Assembly: GCA_945883495.1 (NCBI GenBank)
Contig: CAMCXS010000006.1
Location: 62,001-126,000, forward strand
Origin: Akkermansia muciniphila
Lineage (GTDB): Bacteria; Verrucomicrobiota; Verrucomicrobiia; Verrucomicrobiales; DEV007
Reading direction: 5' to 3'
DNA length: 64,000 nucleotides
Shown here: one piece after another, positions 27,180-34,758 of the stretch
Layout: each line of letters begins with the position of its first letter
How positions within the stretch are numbered: position 1 is the stretch's first letter
Program-made: the position numbers and the translations under genes
The notes under the pieces: model-generated
What the model was told of the DNA's origin: nothing
Databases searched by the model: none
The model's input: the letters and a program-made list of their open reading frames with translations, nothing else

Positions 27180-28646
27180 ATGGATCAGGAGGAATTCGCA
27201 CGGGGGATCAGCCGGCGCCAAATTTTGCGGCGCTGTGGGATGGGGATGGCCGGAGTCGCGGCTGCCCATTTGTTTCAGTCCTGTGGGCCGGACCGGGGAG
27301 CGATTTCTTCAAAAGCGGGGCTGAAAGGTTCGCTGGAGCTGAACCCGTTGGCGCCCCGGGCTCCGCATTTTCCAGCGCGTGCCAAGCACGTTATCCACTT
27401 GTTCATGAACGGTGGGCCGTCCCAGGTCGATACTTTTGACCCTAAAGAGGCGCTCACGAAGTACGATGGACAAGCCTTGCCGGGGGATTACATCAAGACG
27501 GAGCGGAAAACCGGCGGGGCGATGCGCTCGCCCTTCAATTTCAAGCGTTACGGGAAAAGCGGGCTTCCGGTCAGCGATCTCTTCGTGAACGTGGCCCAGT
27601 CCGCGGACGACCTTTGTGTCATCCGGTCGATGCACGCGAATGTGCCCAATCATGAGCCGTCTCTGATGCTCATGAATACCGGGGATCAGCTTCAGCCCCG
27701 TCCTAGCGTCGGAGCTTGGGTCACCTATGGCTTGGGGACGCTCAATGACAATCTTCCCGGCTTTGTCGCGCTTTGCCCAAATGGCGTGCCGATCGTGGAG
27801 ACCCAGAACTGGCGTTCCGCCTTTCTTCCTGGCGCGTACCAAGGAACGCATATCGATACGAAGTACACCGCGATCGACGATCTGATCCGGAACATTCGCA
27901 ATCCGCGAATCCCAATGAAGCAGCAGCGGGCGCAACTCGATTTGGTGCAGGAGCTCAATCGCAAGCATCTGGCGGAGCGGGCAAACGACGCCAAGCTGGA
28001 AGCGCGCATGCAAAGCTTCGAGCTTGCCTATCGCATGCAAATGGAGGCGAGCGACGCCTTCAACGTGGCGGCGGAGCCGGATTGGATTCAAGATGAGTAT
28101 GGCCGTGATGTCCAAGGCCGCCAAATGCTCATGGCGCGGCGGTTAGTGGAGCGCGGAGTTCGTTTTGTCCAGGTCTGGCACGGGGCGGGGCAGCCTTGGG
28201 ACAGCCACGCCGAAATTGAAAAGAATCACGGCAAACTGGCCCAGGAGTGCGACAAAGCGATCGGCGCGCTGTTGCGTGATTTGAAGCGGACCGGACTGCT
28301 CGAAGAGACGCTGGTGGTCTGGGGCGGAGAATTTGGCCGGACACCGACCGTGGAGCTACCGACTCCGGGGTTGAACGACGCCAAGACCATGCTGGGGCGG
28401 GATCACAACCACTACGGCTTTACAATGTGGATGGCCGGCGGCGGCGTTAAAGGCGGGCATGTTCACGGCGCCACGGATGAATTCGGATTCAAAGCGGTGG
28501 AGAACCCGGTTCACGTTCACGATCTCCATGCCACGATTCTCCACCTGATTGGCTTTGATCACACCAAGCTGACGTATCACTACGCGGGTCGCGATTTCCG
28601 GTTGACCGATGTCCACGGAGAAGTGGTCCACGACCTCATCGCCTAG
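27180..28646 (+). CDS. Tat-exported DUF1501 protein
   Basis: 488 residues. The N-terminus is a twin-arginine signal, SRRQILRRCGMGMAGVAAAH, followed by LFQSCG, which may be a lipobox. The body is the DUF1501 sulfatase-like fold: HVIHLFMNGGPSQVDTFDPK, MHANVPNHEPSLMLMNTG, GVRFVQVWHGAGQPWDSHAE, VVWGGEFGRTP, and GRDHNHYGFTMWMAGGGVKG. These genes are very abundant in Planctomycetes and Verrucomicrobia and almost always follow a DUF1549/DUF1553 cytochrome gene. Here no such partner is adjacent. The catalytic role is unproven. Confidence 0.93.
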   Translation: MDQEEFARGISRRQILRRCGMGMAGVAAAHLFQSCGPDRGAISSKAGLKGSLELNPLAPRAPHFPARAKHVIHLFMNGGPSQVDTFDPKEALTKYDGQALPGDYIKTERKTGGAMRSPFNFKRYGKSGLPVSDLFVNVAQSADDLCVIRSMHANVPNHEPSLMLMNTGDQLQPRPSVGAWVTYGLGTLNDNLPGFVALCPNGVPIVETQNWRSAFLPGAYQGTHIDTKYTAIDDLIRNIRNPRIPMKQQRAQLDLVQELNRKHLAERANDAKLEARMQSFELAYRMQMEASDAFNVAAEPDWIQDEYGRDVQGRQMLMARRLVERGVRFVQVWHGAGQPWDSHAEIEKNHGKLAQECDKAIGALLRDLKRTGLLEETLVVWGGEFGRTPTVELPTPGLNDAKTMLGRDHNHYGFTMWMAGGGVKGGHVHGATDEFGFKAVENPVHVHDLHATILHLIGFDHTKLTYHYAGRDFRLTDVHGEVVHDLIA

Positions 28647-28659
28647 GTGGGACTGGGTG

Positions 28660-28687
28660 GGGCTCCCGAGCTTTAACCGGGGAGCCC
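28660..28687. terminator. Hairpin between convergent DUF1501 and Nudix genes
   Basis: Perfect 8-bp stem GGGCTCCC / GGGAGCCC (28660-28667 and 28680-28687) around a 12-base loop. It covers the stop of the Nudix gene and lies 14 bases after the DUF1501 stop. No T-run follows, so it is a weak or bidirectional terminator at best. Confidence 0.5.
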
Positions 28688-29242
28688 GGACTCTTGCCAG
28701 TGAATTTCACGAGGCATGGCGAGGTCTGCCAATATGGAATCCCGCCAATGGGCCAACACGGTGGCATGACTCGGTTTCACCATGTCCAGAACGCCGTCAT
28801 CTCGAAGATCGATGACGCGAAGCTGGCGGCCAGCATGGATCTCTGGGGGCAGGGTATCGACGCGCGTGGCGTAGACGTGGGCGACGGGATTCGCCAAAAG
28901 AATCCGGGTGTTTCCGGGGATTTTCCCAGGCAAGCCATAGCCGAGTTTGCGCCATTTCCTCGCGGAATACCAGGTCTCGCGATTCACCATGTGAAGGACG
29001 GTGACTGGATGAAGGTCCGAGGCTGGCTCCAGGCCGAGCTCTTCAAGCATCTCCTCGCGGATGACTTCGCCGAACGTTTGCCGCCGTCCGATCTTGCCGC
29101 CAGGAAGTACCCAGCGCACGCCGCCGCCGCTGAGACGCTTCCGGCCTTCGCGGACCACGACACGGAGGAAATGGTCGTGCCAAGCAATCACGCGAGCGCT
29201 TGCCACGGTCAGGACCGGCTTTGACTTGGCGACGGAAGGCAT
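28673..29242 (-). CDS. Nudix-domain protein with a divergent Nudix box
   Basis: 189 residues. The Nudix fold is seen in VRWVLPGGKIGRRQTFGEVI followed by REEMLEELGL. Aligned to GX5EX7REUXEEXGU, the first Glu is Gln and the Arg position is Glu, while the metal-binding EExG core is kept. Activity on nucleoside diphosphate derivatives is possible but less certain than for a canonical box. The C-terminal half is Verrucomicrobia-style unknown sequence. It is convergent with the DUF1501 gene and divergent from the aquaporin gene. Confidence 0.85.
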   Translation of the reverse strand: MPSVAKSKPVLTVASARVIAWHDHFLRVVVREGRKRLSGGGVRWVLPGGKIGRRQTFGEVIREEMLEELGLEPASDLHPVTVLHMVNRETWYSARKWRKLGYGLPGKIPGNTRILLANPVAHVYATRVDTLPPEIHAGRQLRVIDLRDDGVLDMVKPSHATVLAHWRDSILADLAMPREIHWQESGLPG

Positions 29243-29348
29243 GGTCTGGTGGAACTGGTAGGGTAAATTCCGTAAGGTTGCAAATTCCGAAAGCTACGTT
29301 TGCCGATTCTGCCTTGAGATCATGCGCCATTCATGGCAGGAGACGGCA

Positions 29349-30065
29349 ATGCCAGGTAGAAAACCCCTTGTCGCCGAGTTTCTCGGCACCTTCACCCTCG
29401 TCTTTGCCGGGACCGGCTCCGTGATTGTGAATGACGTCCATAGCGGCGTGGTCTCGCTGGTCGGGATTGCGCTCTCTTTTGGATTGATCGTGCTCTCGAT
29501 GATCTACACGATCGGCGACGTCTCTGGAGCCCACATCAATCCAGCGGTGACGTTTGGTTTTTGCCTGTCGAAGCGCTTCCCCTGGTCCTCGTTCCTGCCC
29601 TATGTGATCGTGCAGTGTCTCGGGGCGTTGGCCGCCAGTGGTTGCTTACATTGGTTTTTCCCAGCGCATGAGAACCTGGGCGCGACCTTGCCTTCTGGCG
29701 CCCCGGAGCAGAGCTTCGCCATGGAGGTAATCTTGACTGGGCTGCTGGTGTTCGTCGTTCTCAATGTCTCCCAAGGCGCCAAGGAGCGGGGCATCACCGC
29801 CGGGATCGTGGTGGGAGCGGTGATCGCCTGGGAAGTCCTGGTGGGTGGGCCGGTGTCCGGCGCCTCGATGAATCCGGCTCGCTCGCTGGGGCCGGCCGTC
29901 GTCTCCGGCAAGCTGGACCACCTTTGGATTTATCTCACTTCCACTTTCGTTGGTTCGGCGGTGGGCGTGATCGCCTTCCACTCCATCCGTTCCACGGAAC
30001 CGGCCAAACCCGCTGCCCAAACGCCAGCTCAGCCTCCCGCGTCCAAAAATCGCCGCCGCAAATGA
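29349..30065 (+). CDS. Aquaporin-family (MIP) channel, probably arsenite/glycerol type
   Basis: 238 residues from ATG 29349 (MPGRKPLVAEFLGTFTLVFA); ATG 29322 would add 9 residues. Six membrane helices and both selectivity boxes are present: SGAHINPAVTFGF (NPA1, residues 64-66) and SGASMNPARSLGPAVV (NPA2, with the conserved Arg). Its stop overlaps the arsC start (ATGA). A MIP channel coupled to arsC is the arrangement of aqpS in Sinorhizobium meliloti, where the channel lets arsenite leave the cell after arsenate reduction. That role here is inferred from the pairing. Confidence 0.92.
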   Translation: MPGRKPLVAEFLGTFTLVFAGTGSVIVNDVHSGVVSLVGIALSFGLIVLSMIYTIGDVSGAHINPAVTFGFCLSKRFPWSSFLPYVIVQCLGALAASGCLHWFFPAHENLGATLPSGAPEQSFAMEVILTGLLVFVVLNVSQGAKERGITAGIVVGAVIAWEVLVGGPVSGASMNPARSLGPAVVSGKLDHLWIYLTSTFVGSAVGVIAFHSIRSTEPAKPAAQTPAQPPASKNRRRK

Positions 30066-30490
30066 AACACGTCCTCTTCGTCTGCATCCACAACAGCGCC
30101 CGCAGCCAAATGGCCGAGGCGTTCCTGAATCATTTTTGCCCGAAAGTCTATCGCGCCTTCAGCGCCGGGATTGAACCGGGCAAGCTGAACCCGGCCGTCG
30201 TCGAAGCTATGCGCGAAGTGGGCATTGATATCTCGGGGAACGCCACCAAGAGCGTCGATGCCATGATTGCCTCCGGGGAGCGTTTCGACACCGTCATCAC
30301 GGTTTGCGACGAGGCCAGCGCCGAGCGTTGCCCCTACGTGCCCGGTTCCGGGGAGAGGTTGCACTGGGGATTTCCCGATCCTTCCGCCCTGGCGGGCTCG
30401 CCCGAAGAGAAACTCGTGCGCACCCGCGAAATCCGGGATCAAATCCGGTCGACAGTGGAGGCTTGGTGCTCGGCAACCTGTCTGGCGTAA
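30062..30490 (+). CDS. arsC: Arsenate reductase of the low-molecular-weight phosphatase type
   Basis: 142 residues, starting at the ATG that overlaps the aquaporin stop. The P-loop is VLFVCIHNSARSQMAEAFL (Cys8, Arg). Two more conserved Cys sit in VITVCDEASAERCPYVPG, and HWGFPDPSAL carries the general-acid Asp. This is the thioredoxin-coupled ArsC layout, which turns arsenate into arsenite using the Cys relay. Plain tyrosine phosphatases lack the second and third Cys, so ArsC is preferred. No ArsR or ArsB/Acr3 gene is seen nearby. Confidence 0.92.
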   Translation: MKHVLFVCIHNSARSQMAEAFLNHFCPKVYRAFSAGIEPGKLNPAVVEAMREVGIDISGNATKSVDAMIASGERFDTVITVCDEASAERCPYVPGSGERLHWGFPDPSALAGSPEEKLVRTREIRDQIRSTVEAWCSATCLA

Positions 30491-30493
30491 CGG

Positions 30494-30871
30494 CTAGCGC
30501 TGCTGTAGGTCGAAGAATAGCATCTTCGTGCCCACGAGGATTAAAAGAATCGCGAAGATTCTCTTCAGGCTGTCATTGCTCATGGATTGCATCCAGCCGG
30601 TGGCCAGCCAAGCCGTCAGAACGGCGCCAGCACTGGCCGCGAGCACCACGGACCAGACCACGAGCGGAGGCGACGCAGTCGCGTTTCGGGCGGTCGCGAC
30701 GATTGCCGTCGGAATAATGACGGCCAACGAGGTTGCGACTGCTTGTTTGTGGCTCAAACCGAGCAGCCCGTGGAAGAAAGGAACCATGATGATTCCTCCG
30801 CCGACTCCGCAGAGCGCGGCGATGACTCCGCTGAGGACTCCGACCAGCAGGGCGAGAAGTACGGCCTTCAT
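30494..30871 (-). CDS. Half-size TauE/SafE-family membrane permease
   Basis: 125 residues with four membrane helices. The first helix has the family motif GVLSGVIAALCGVGGGIIMVP; the second follows SHKQAVATSLAVIIPTAIVA. Full-length TauE/SafE transporters have about 250 residues made of two such halves, so this is a half unit that would need to dimerise. Transported ion unknown (sulphite, sulphonates or others). Its ATG overlaps the holA stop by 4 bases, and its stop faces the arsC stop across 3 bases. Confidence 0.88.
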   Translation of the reverse strand: MKAVLLALLVGVLSGVIAALCGVGGGIIMVPFFHGLLGLSHKQAVATSLAVIIPTAIVATARNATASPPLVVWSVVLAASAGAVLTAWLATGWMQSMSNDSLKRIFAILLILVGTKMLFFDLQQR

Positions 30872-31986
30872 GAGATGGGGGCAGGGCGCTTTAAGAGACT
30901 GATCACGAGCTGAGAGAGGACGGTGCGGGGATCCGTTTGGCTGGTGACCAGTTTCAGGTTAGCGTCGAGGCAGGCGCGGAATCCGGCTTTGAGCTCGGCC
31001 AGGGTGAAGCGGTGACAGACTTTGGCGGCGAGAAACACGGGATAGGCATTGGGCCCGCCGTCTTTGTTCCGGGGCAGGTGGGCGATGGCGGAGGCGGGCA
31101 GCCGTTTCAAGCTTGCCTGGTAGCTGTTGTAGGCTCCGGAGGCTTTGACGCCGTGCAATTCATCGAATTCCCGGGCCACCATGAGACTGCGGACGCGCGG
31201 AACGATCGCTGCCAGGAGGATGGTGATGGCGCTGTCTCCCTGTCGCATTTGTTGATCAATGAGTTCCAAGGTCCGGGGCAGCTGCCGTTGCGCGAGGGCA
31301 TCTCCGATCTCGAAGATGATGCCGGCACGGGTTTGGGCAACCACGTTCCGGACATCCTCATCGGTAGCGGTGCCTCCAGCGCCGACGAATGTCGCCAGTT
31401 TATCGATCTCCATGTCGAGCGTGCGGCTGTTGTCCCCAGTAAGGGCCACGAAGAGATCGAGGGCTTGCGGCTGGAATTTCAGTTCGCGTTGCCCAGCGCG
31501 GCGCTGGACGATCTGCATGCAGTCCTCTTGCCAACCGGTCTTGCTGGTGTCGGGCAGGTCGTGGACGGTGACTTTGCCGAGCGAAGAGAGCTTTTTGTAA
31601 AAGCTGCGGCGCTTGTCGATCTCCGAGGCGGTGAGAATGAAGAACACGCCGGGTGGCATTCCGGCTTCGAGGACATCGGTGAGCCGATCGACGGCGTTGA
31701 GTGCGGTCGTGGTGCGGCCGATGACGTTGTCGGCGAAAAAGGTAGCGCCTTGGAGCCAGACGGTTTTGTCGCCGCCGAAGAATGGGAGGGTTTGGATGCC
31801 TTCGATGACTTGGCGGACGATGCTGCCCGCGTGCTCGGCCGTCTCTGCGGCGCCGTGGATGATTTCCAGGCCGAAGTCGGCATTCTGGGCGGGAGTGAGC
31901 TGGCGGGCGAGCCGGAGGGCGTCTTCCTTGACGCGGGCCTCGTCCGTGCCGAGGAACGCGAAGATCTGCGAGTCGGTTTTGGCCAC
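30868..31986 (-). CDS. holA: DNA polymerase III subunit delta
   Basis: 372 residues, starting at GTG 31986 (GTG-GCC-AAA: MAKTDSQIFAFLG). HolA is the clamp-loader subunit that opens the sliding clamp. The N-terminus shows the inactive AAA+ fold (LGTDEARVKEDALRLARQLT, FFGGDKTVWLQGATFF), followed by LVALTGDNSRTLDMEIDKLA and the delta-type helical C-terminal domain (AIVPRVRSLMVAREF). No P-loop is expected. The downstream TauE-like gene overlaps by 4 bases, so the two are likely cotranscribed. Confidence 0.88.
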   Translation of the reverse strand: MAKTDSQIFAFLGTDEARVKEDALRLARQLTPAQNADFGLEIIHGAAETAEHAGSIVRQVIEGIQTLPFFGGDKTVWLQGATFFADNVIGRTTTALNAVDRLTDVLEAGMPPGVFFILTASEIDKRRSFYKKLSSLGKVTVHDLPDTSKTGWQEDCMQIVQRRAGQRELKFQPQALDLFVALTGDNSRTLDMEIDKLATFVGAGGTATDEDVRNVVAQTRAGIIFEIGDALAQRQLPRTLELIDQQMRQGDSAITILLAAIVPRVRSLMVAREFDELHGVKASGAYNSYQASLKRLPASAIAHLPRNKDGGPNAYPVFLAAKVCHRFTLAELKAGFRACLDANLKLVTSQTDPRTVLSQLVISLLKRPAPIS

Positions 31987-32143
31987 CCCAAGCCTTGGTG
32001 CTGATTGGGCGGAGAGTCAACCTCAGGCAAATCGCGAAACAGGGGAGCGGAAGGCCGCGTGAGAGGGAGCGAGGCGCGCAAGCTTTTGCAATTTCCGCGG
32101 GAGCATGCAGCTTTGGCGCCGTCCAACCGTTTCCGAGCGCACC

Positions 32144-32437
32144 ATGAAAACAATCCCCGATTGGATGATGGCTCTGGCTTTGGCCACGGCCACGGCATGT
32201 CCGGCCATGGCTGGTGAAGTCTACGTGGAGATCAAGACTCCTGAGGGCGAGCCGACGGAGGGCGCGGAGGTGCAGGTCGCGATGGAGGATGGGGAAAAGA
32301 CGGTGCCGGTGAAGACGGACAAGGCGGGGGTGGCGGTATTGGCCTGGAAGACCGACGTAAAAAAAGGTCGAATAATCGTCAACGGGGCTGCCCAGTACGC
32401 GGGGACGATTCCGCTTCGGATCAGTTTCAAGCAATAG
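32144..32437 (+). CDS. Small exported beta-sandwich protein
   Basis: 97 residues from ATG 32144. A signal peptide (MALALATATACPAMAGE) is followed by a single beta-rich domain: VYVEIKTPEGEPTEGAEVQV, VPVKTDKAGVAVLAWK, IPLRISFKQ. The pattern looks like a carboxypeptidase-regulatory-like or Ig-type domain, as in other small periplasmic proteins. Function unknown. It is divergent from holA and stands before hpf. Confidence 0.7.
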   Translation: MKTIPDWMMALALATATACPAMAGEVYVEIKTPEGEPTEGAEVQVAMEDGEKTVPVKTDKAGVAVLAWKTDVKKGRIIVNGAAQYAGTIPLRISFKQ

Positions 32438-32523
32438 CGCTCCGGCAGCCAAGAAAACGGCCTCAGGTCAAGCCAGAACCGCAACCTGAGAAAAATTTAG
32501 GGTACGGTTTTTTATCGCGCAGG

Positions 32524-32538
32524 GGCACGTGGTTTGCT
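32524..32538 (+). promoter_or_regulatory. Sigma-54-like promoter sequence before hpf
   Basis: GGCACGTGGTTTGCT matches GGCACG-N4-TTGCW, with exactly 10 bases between the -24 GG and the -12 GC. Sigma-54 control of hpf is known in other bacteria. The start codon lies only 13 bases after the motif, so the transcript would be nearly leaderless. A TGn-TAGTCT extended -10 for sigma-70 overlaps the same bases. Confidence 0.4.
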
Positions 32539-32551
32539 AGTCTTACCGTTC

Positions 32552-33169
32552 ATGCAGACAGCGAATATCAATCTTCCCATCCGCGTGACCGGCCGGCATG
32601 TGAGCATCACAGAAGCGATGCGCGATCACGCGGAGAAAAAGGTGGCCTCCCTCCATCTGGATTATCCGCGCATCATTGAGGCGCGGGTGATTTTGGATGT
32701 GGAGTGCAACTTCAGGCACCGGGCGGAGATCGTGCTCCATTGCGCCAATCACATTACGATTGAGGCGCATTCCACTACGGAGGACATGTATGCGTCGATT
32801 GACGAGACCATCGCCAAAGTCGCGCGCATGATGCGAAAGCACAAAACCGCCATGCTGAAGCGCAATCACCGTCCCGGCAAGGGGAAGAAACGGCAGGGAG
32901 TGAAATTTTTGGCGGATCGATTGGGCGATACTCTGGAGACCCTGGCTCCCGTAGAGCCCGAGAGCCCTCCAGAAGTGGTGATCGTGCATAAGGAAGTTTC
33001 CCGGGTGAAGTCGCTCCAAGAGGAAGAGGCGATCGAGGAAATGGAGATCCGGAAGATGCCTTTCGTGCTCTTCAAGCATCCGCAAACTGAGAAACTGTCG
33101 ATTTTGTATCGCCGCAAAGATGGTGACTACGCGGTGATTCATCCGCAGTTGGAAGCCAAGGCGAGCTGA
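32552..33169 (+). CDS. hpf: Ribosome hibernation-promoting factor, long form
   Basis: 205 residues from ATG 32552 (MQTANINLPIRVTGRHVSIT); a TTG 6 codons earlier is possible. The N-terminal domain (~1-105) is the S30AE/HPF fold that binds the 30S decoding region. A charged linker with PEVVIVHKEVSRVKSL follows, and then the C-terminal dimerisation domain (IRKMPFVLFKHPQTEKLSIL then YRRKDGDYAVIHPQLE). Long HPF makes 100S ribosome dimers in resting cells. It is upstream of hprK and separated from it by a strong terminator. Confidence 0.94.
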   Translation: MQTANINLPIRVTGRHVSITEAMRDHAEKKVASLHLDYPRIIEARVILDVECNFRHRAEIVLHCANHITIEAHSTTEDMYASIDETIAKVARMMRKHKTAMLKRNHRPGKGKKRQGVKFLADRLGDTLETLAPVEPESPPEVVIVHKEVSRVKSLQEEEAIEEMEIRKMPFVLFKHPQTEKLSILYRRKDGDYAVIHPQLEAKAS

Positions 33170-33206
33170 TTCGCGTTCTGGTTTTTGGTTGGCTCCGTCA
33201 GTTCAG

Positions 33207-33250
33207 GGCGGCGTGTCGGCGGGGATTCCGCCTGCGCGCCGCCTATTTTT
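33207..33250 (+). terminator. Intrinsic terminator after hpf
   Basis: A two-tier hairpin: outer stem GGCGGCG / CGCCGCC (33207-33213 with 33237-33243) and inner stem GGCGG / CCGCC, then TATTTTT. It stands about 40 bases after the hpf stop, so hprK needs its own promoter. Confidence 0.75.
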
Positions 33251-33316
33251 CGAAACGGGGAAACTTGAGTGTTTAGCGGGGCTGGACTCCCCGCGAGTTC
33301 GGGTGCAGAATCCGGA

Positions 33317-34306
33317 ATGGCAAACTTTGAGCCCAAGTCCTCCGCGGGACGGGCGAAGCGAATTGAAGCCCTGAGCGTCCGTGATTTCTTCGAACGGCAT
33401 GGCCGCGATTTGCGGATGCGGCTGGTGGGGGACGAGAGTGGGTTCGACCGATTGATTCGGGAGCCGACAATCAACCGCCCGGGTTTGGCGTTGGCCGGAT
33501 ACTACAACTACTTCGCCTTCATGCGGGTCCAGGTGATCGGCAAAGCAGAGCGATCTTATCTGAAGAGCCTTCCCGAAGAGGAACGGCAGCGCCGGTTCGA
33601 AGAGTTTTGCCGCCGGGACATCCCGTGCATCGTAATCAGCCGTGGCGAGACCTTGCCGGATGAAATGCTGGTGGCCGCCAACCGGGCGGGGATTTCCGTG
33701 TTCCGGACCACGATGGTGACGATGAACTTTATCAATGCAGCCACGATCCAGCTGGAGTGGGACTTTGCTCCGACCCAGAGCGTGCACGGCTGCATGGTCG
33801 ATGTTCTCGGCGTCGGGGTGTTGATCCGGGGAAACAGCGGCAGCGGAAAGAGCGAGTGCGTTCTTTCGCTCTTGCGCCGGGGCGCCAGCTTGGTGGCGGA
33901 CGACAAGGTGGACCTTCGCAATATCGAGAACCGGGAAATCATCGGCATGTCCCCAGAAATGGGTCGCTACCACATGGAGGTGCGCGGCTTGGGAATCATC
34001 AATGTGGCGGCTTTATTTGGGGTCGGCTCCATTCGGCTGGAAAAACGGCTCGATTTGGTGTGCACGTTGAAGTTAATGTCGGATTTCGACAACATCGACC
34101 GGCACGGGCTGGATCAGAAGTACTTCCATCTGCTCGGGCTACGGATTCCAGAGGTGGAAATCCCGGTGGCGGCGGGGCGCGACGTGGCGCAATTGGTCGA
34201 GGTGGCGGCTCTTGACCAAAAATTGCGCAGTTACGGCTACAATGCGGCAGTCGAACTTGACAAAAAGCTAATCAAGGTGATGCGGGAGCGGACGGGATTC
34301 GGTTGA
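33317..34306 (+). CDS. hprK: HPr kinase/phosphorylase
   Basis: 329 residues from ATG 33317 (MANFEPKSSAGRAKRIEALS). HprK phosphorylates Ser of HPr and also removes the phosphate, linking carbon state to gene control. The N-terminal domain spans ~20-145. The catalytic part has SVHGCMVDVLGVGVLIRGNS, where the P-loop GNSGSGKS lies at 172-179, and the HprK signature MEVRGLGIINVAALFG. All key residues are present. ptsH and ptsI follow on the same strand, giving the HprK-HPr-EI relay. Confidence 0.96.
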   Translation: MANFEPKSSAGRAKRIEALSVRDFFERHGRDLRMRLVGDESGFDRLIREPTINRPGLALAGYYNYFAFMRVQVIGKAERSYLKSLPEEERQRRFEEFCRRDIPCIVISRGETLPDEMLVAANRAGISVFRTTMVTMNFINAATIQLEWDFAPTQSVHGCMVDVLGVGVLIRGNSGSGKSECVLSLLRRGASLVADDKVDLRNIENREIIGMSPEMGRYHMEVRGLGIINVAALFGVGSIRLEKRLDLVCTLKLMSDFDNIDRHGLDQKYFHLLGLRIPEVEIPVAAGRDVAQLVEVAALDQKLRSYGYNAAVELDKKLIKVMRERTGFG

Positions 34307-34337
34307 AGCAGATTTTGCGGGATTCGCAGCAGGGCCG

Positions 34338-34346
34338 TGCTAGTAT
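34338..34346 (+). promoter_or_regulatory. Extended -10 promoter candidate for ptsH-ptsI
   Basis: TGC-TAGTAT, an extended -10 (TGn plus a 4/6 match). No good -35 is seen at 17 bp. It would start the transcript near 34353, leaving a leader of about 110 bases before ptsH. Confidence 0.35.
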
Positions 34347-34461
34347 GGCGAAGGATCGCCAGTCGGAGGCAGCAAGGGCTGAAGAACTGGCGAGACCGCT
34401 GCGCGAAACAATTCCAATCGAATGCCCGGGAGGGAAATGACGTAGGCTGGAGATCGTGGTC

Positions 34462-34731
34462 ATGGCAGTAAGTAAAAGATTCAAGATTACCAACAAGCAG
34501 GGGCTTCATGCTCGGCCGGCGGCATTGTTCGTGCGGACGGCAGCGCGGTATTCTTCGGAAATCTGGGTGACCAAGGATGATGACGAGGTCAACGGAAAGA
34601 GCATAATGGGCCTCATGATGCTCGCGGCGGAATACGGATCCGAGGTTGAGGTTCGCGTCGAGGGGGAGGATGAAGAAGCGGCGATCGATGAGTTGGACCG
34701 CCTTTTCGCCGGTGGCTTCAGCGGACTTTGA
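34462..34731 (+). CDS. ptsH: Phosphocarrier protein HPr
   Basis: 89 residues from ATG 34462 (MAVSKRFKITNKQG); a GTG two codons earlier is possible. His16 in KQGLHARPAALFVRTA is the site phosphorylated by EI. Ser47 in VNGKSIMGLMMLAA is the HprK site. Both are intact, so the protein can serve the transfer and the regulatory relay. It lies 155 bases after hprK and 27 bases before ptsI. Confidence 0.96.
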   Translation: MAVSKRFKITNKQGLHARPAALFVRTAARYSSEIWVTKDDDEVNGKSIMGLMMLAAEYGSEVEVRVEGEDEEAAIDELDRLFAGGFSGL

Positions 34732-34758
34732 GTTGAGCCAGCGCGTCGCCATGTTCGG

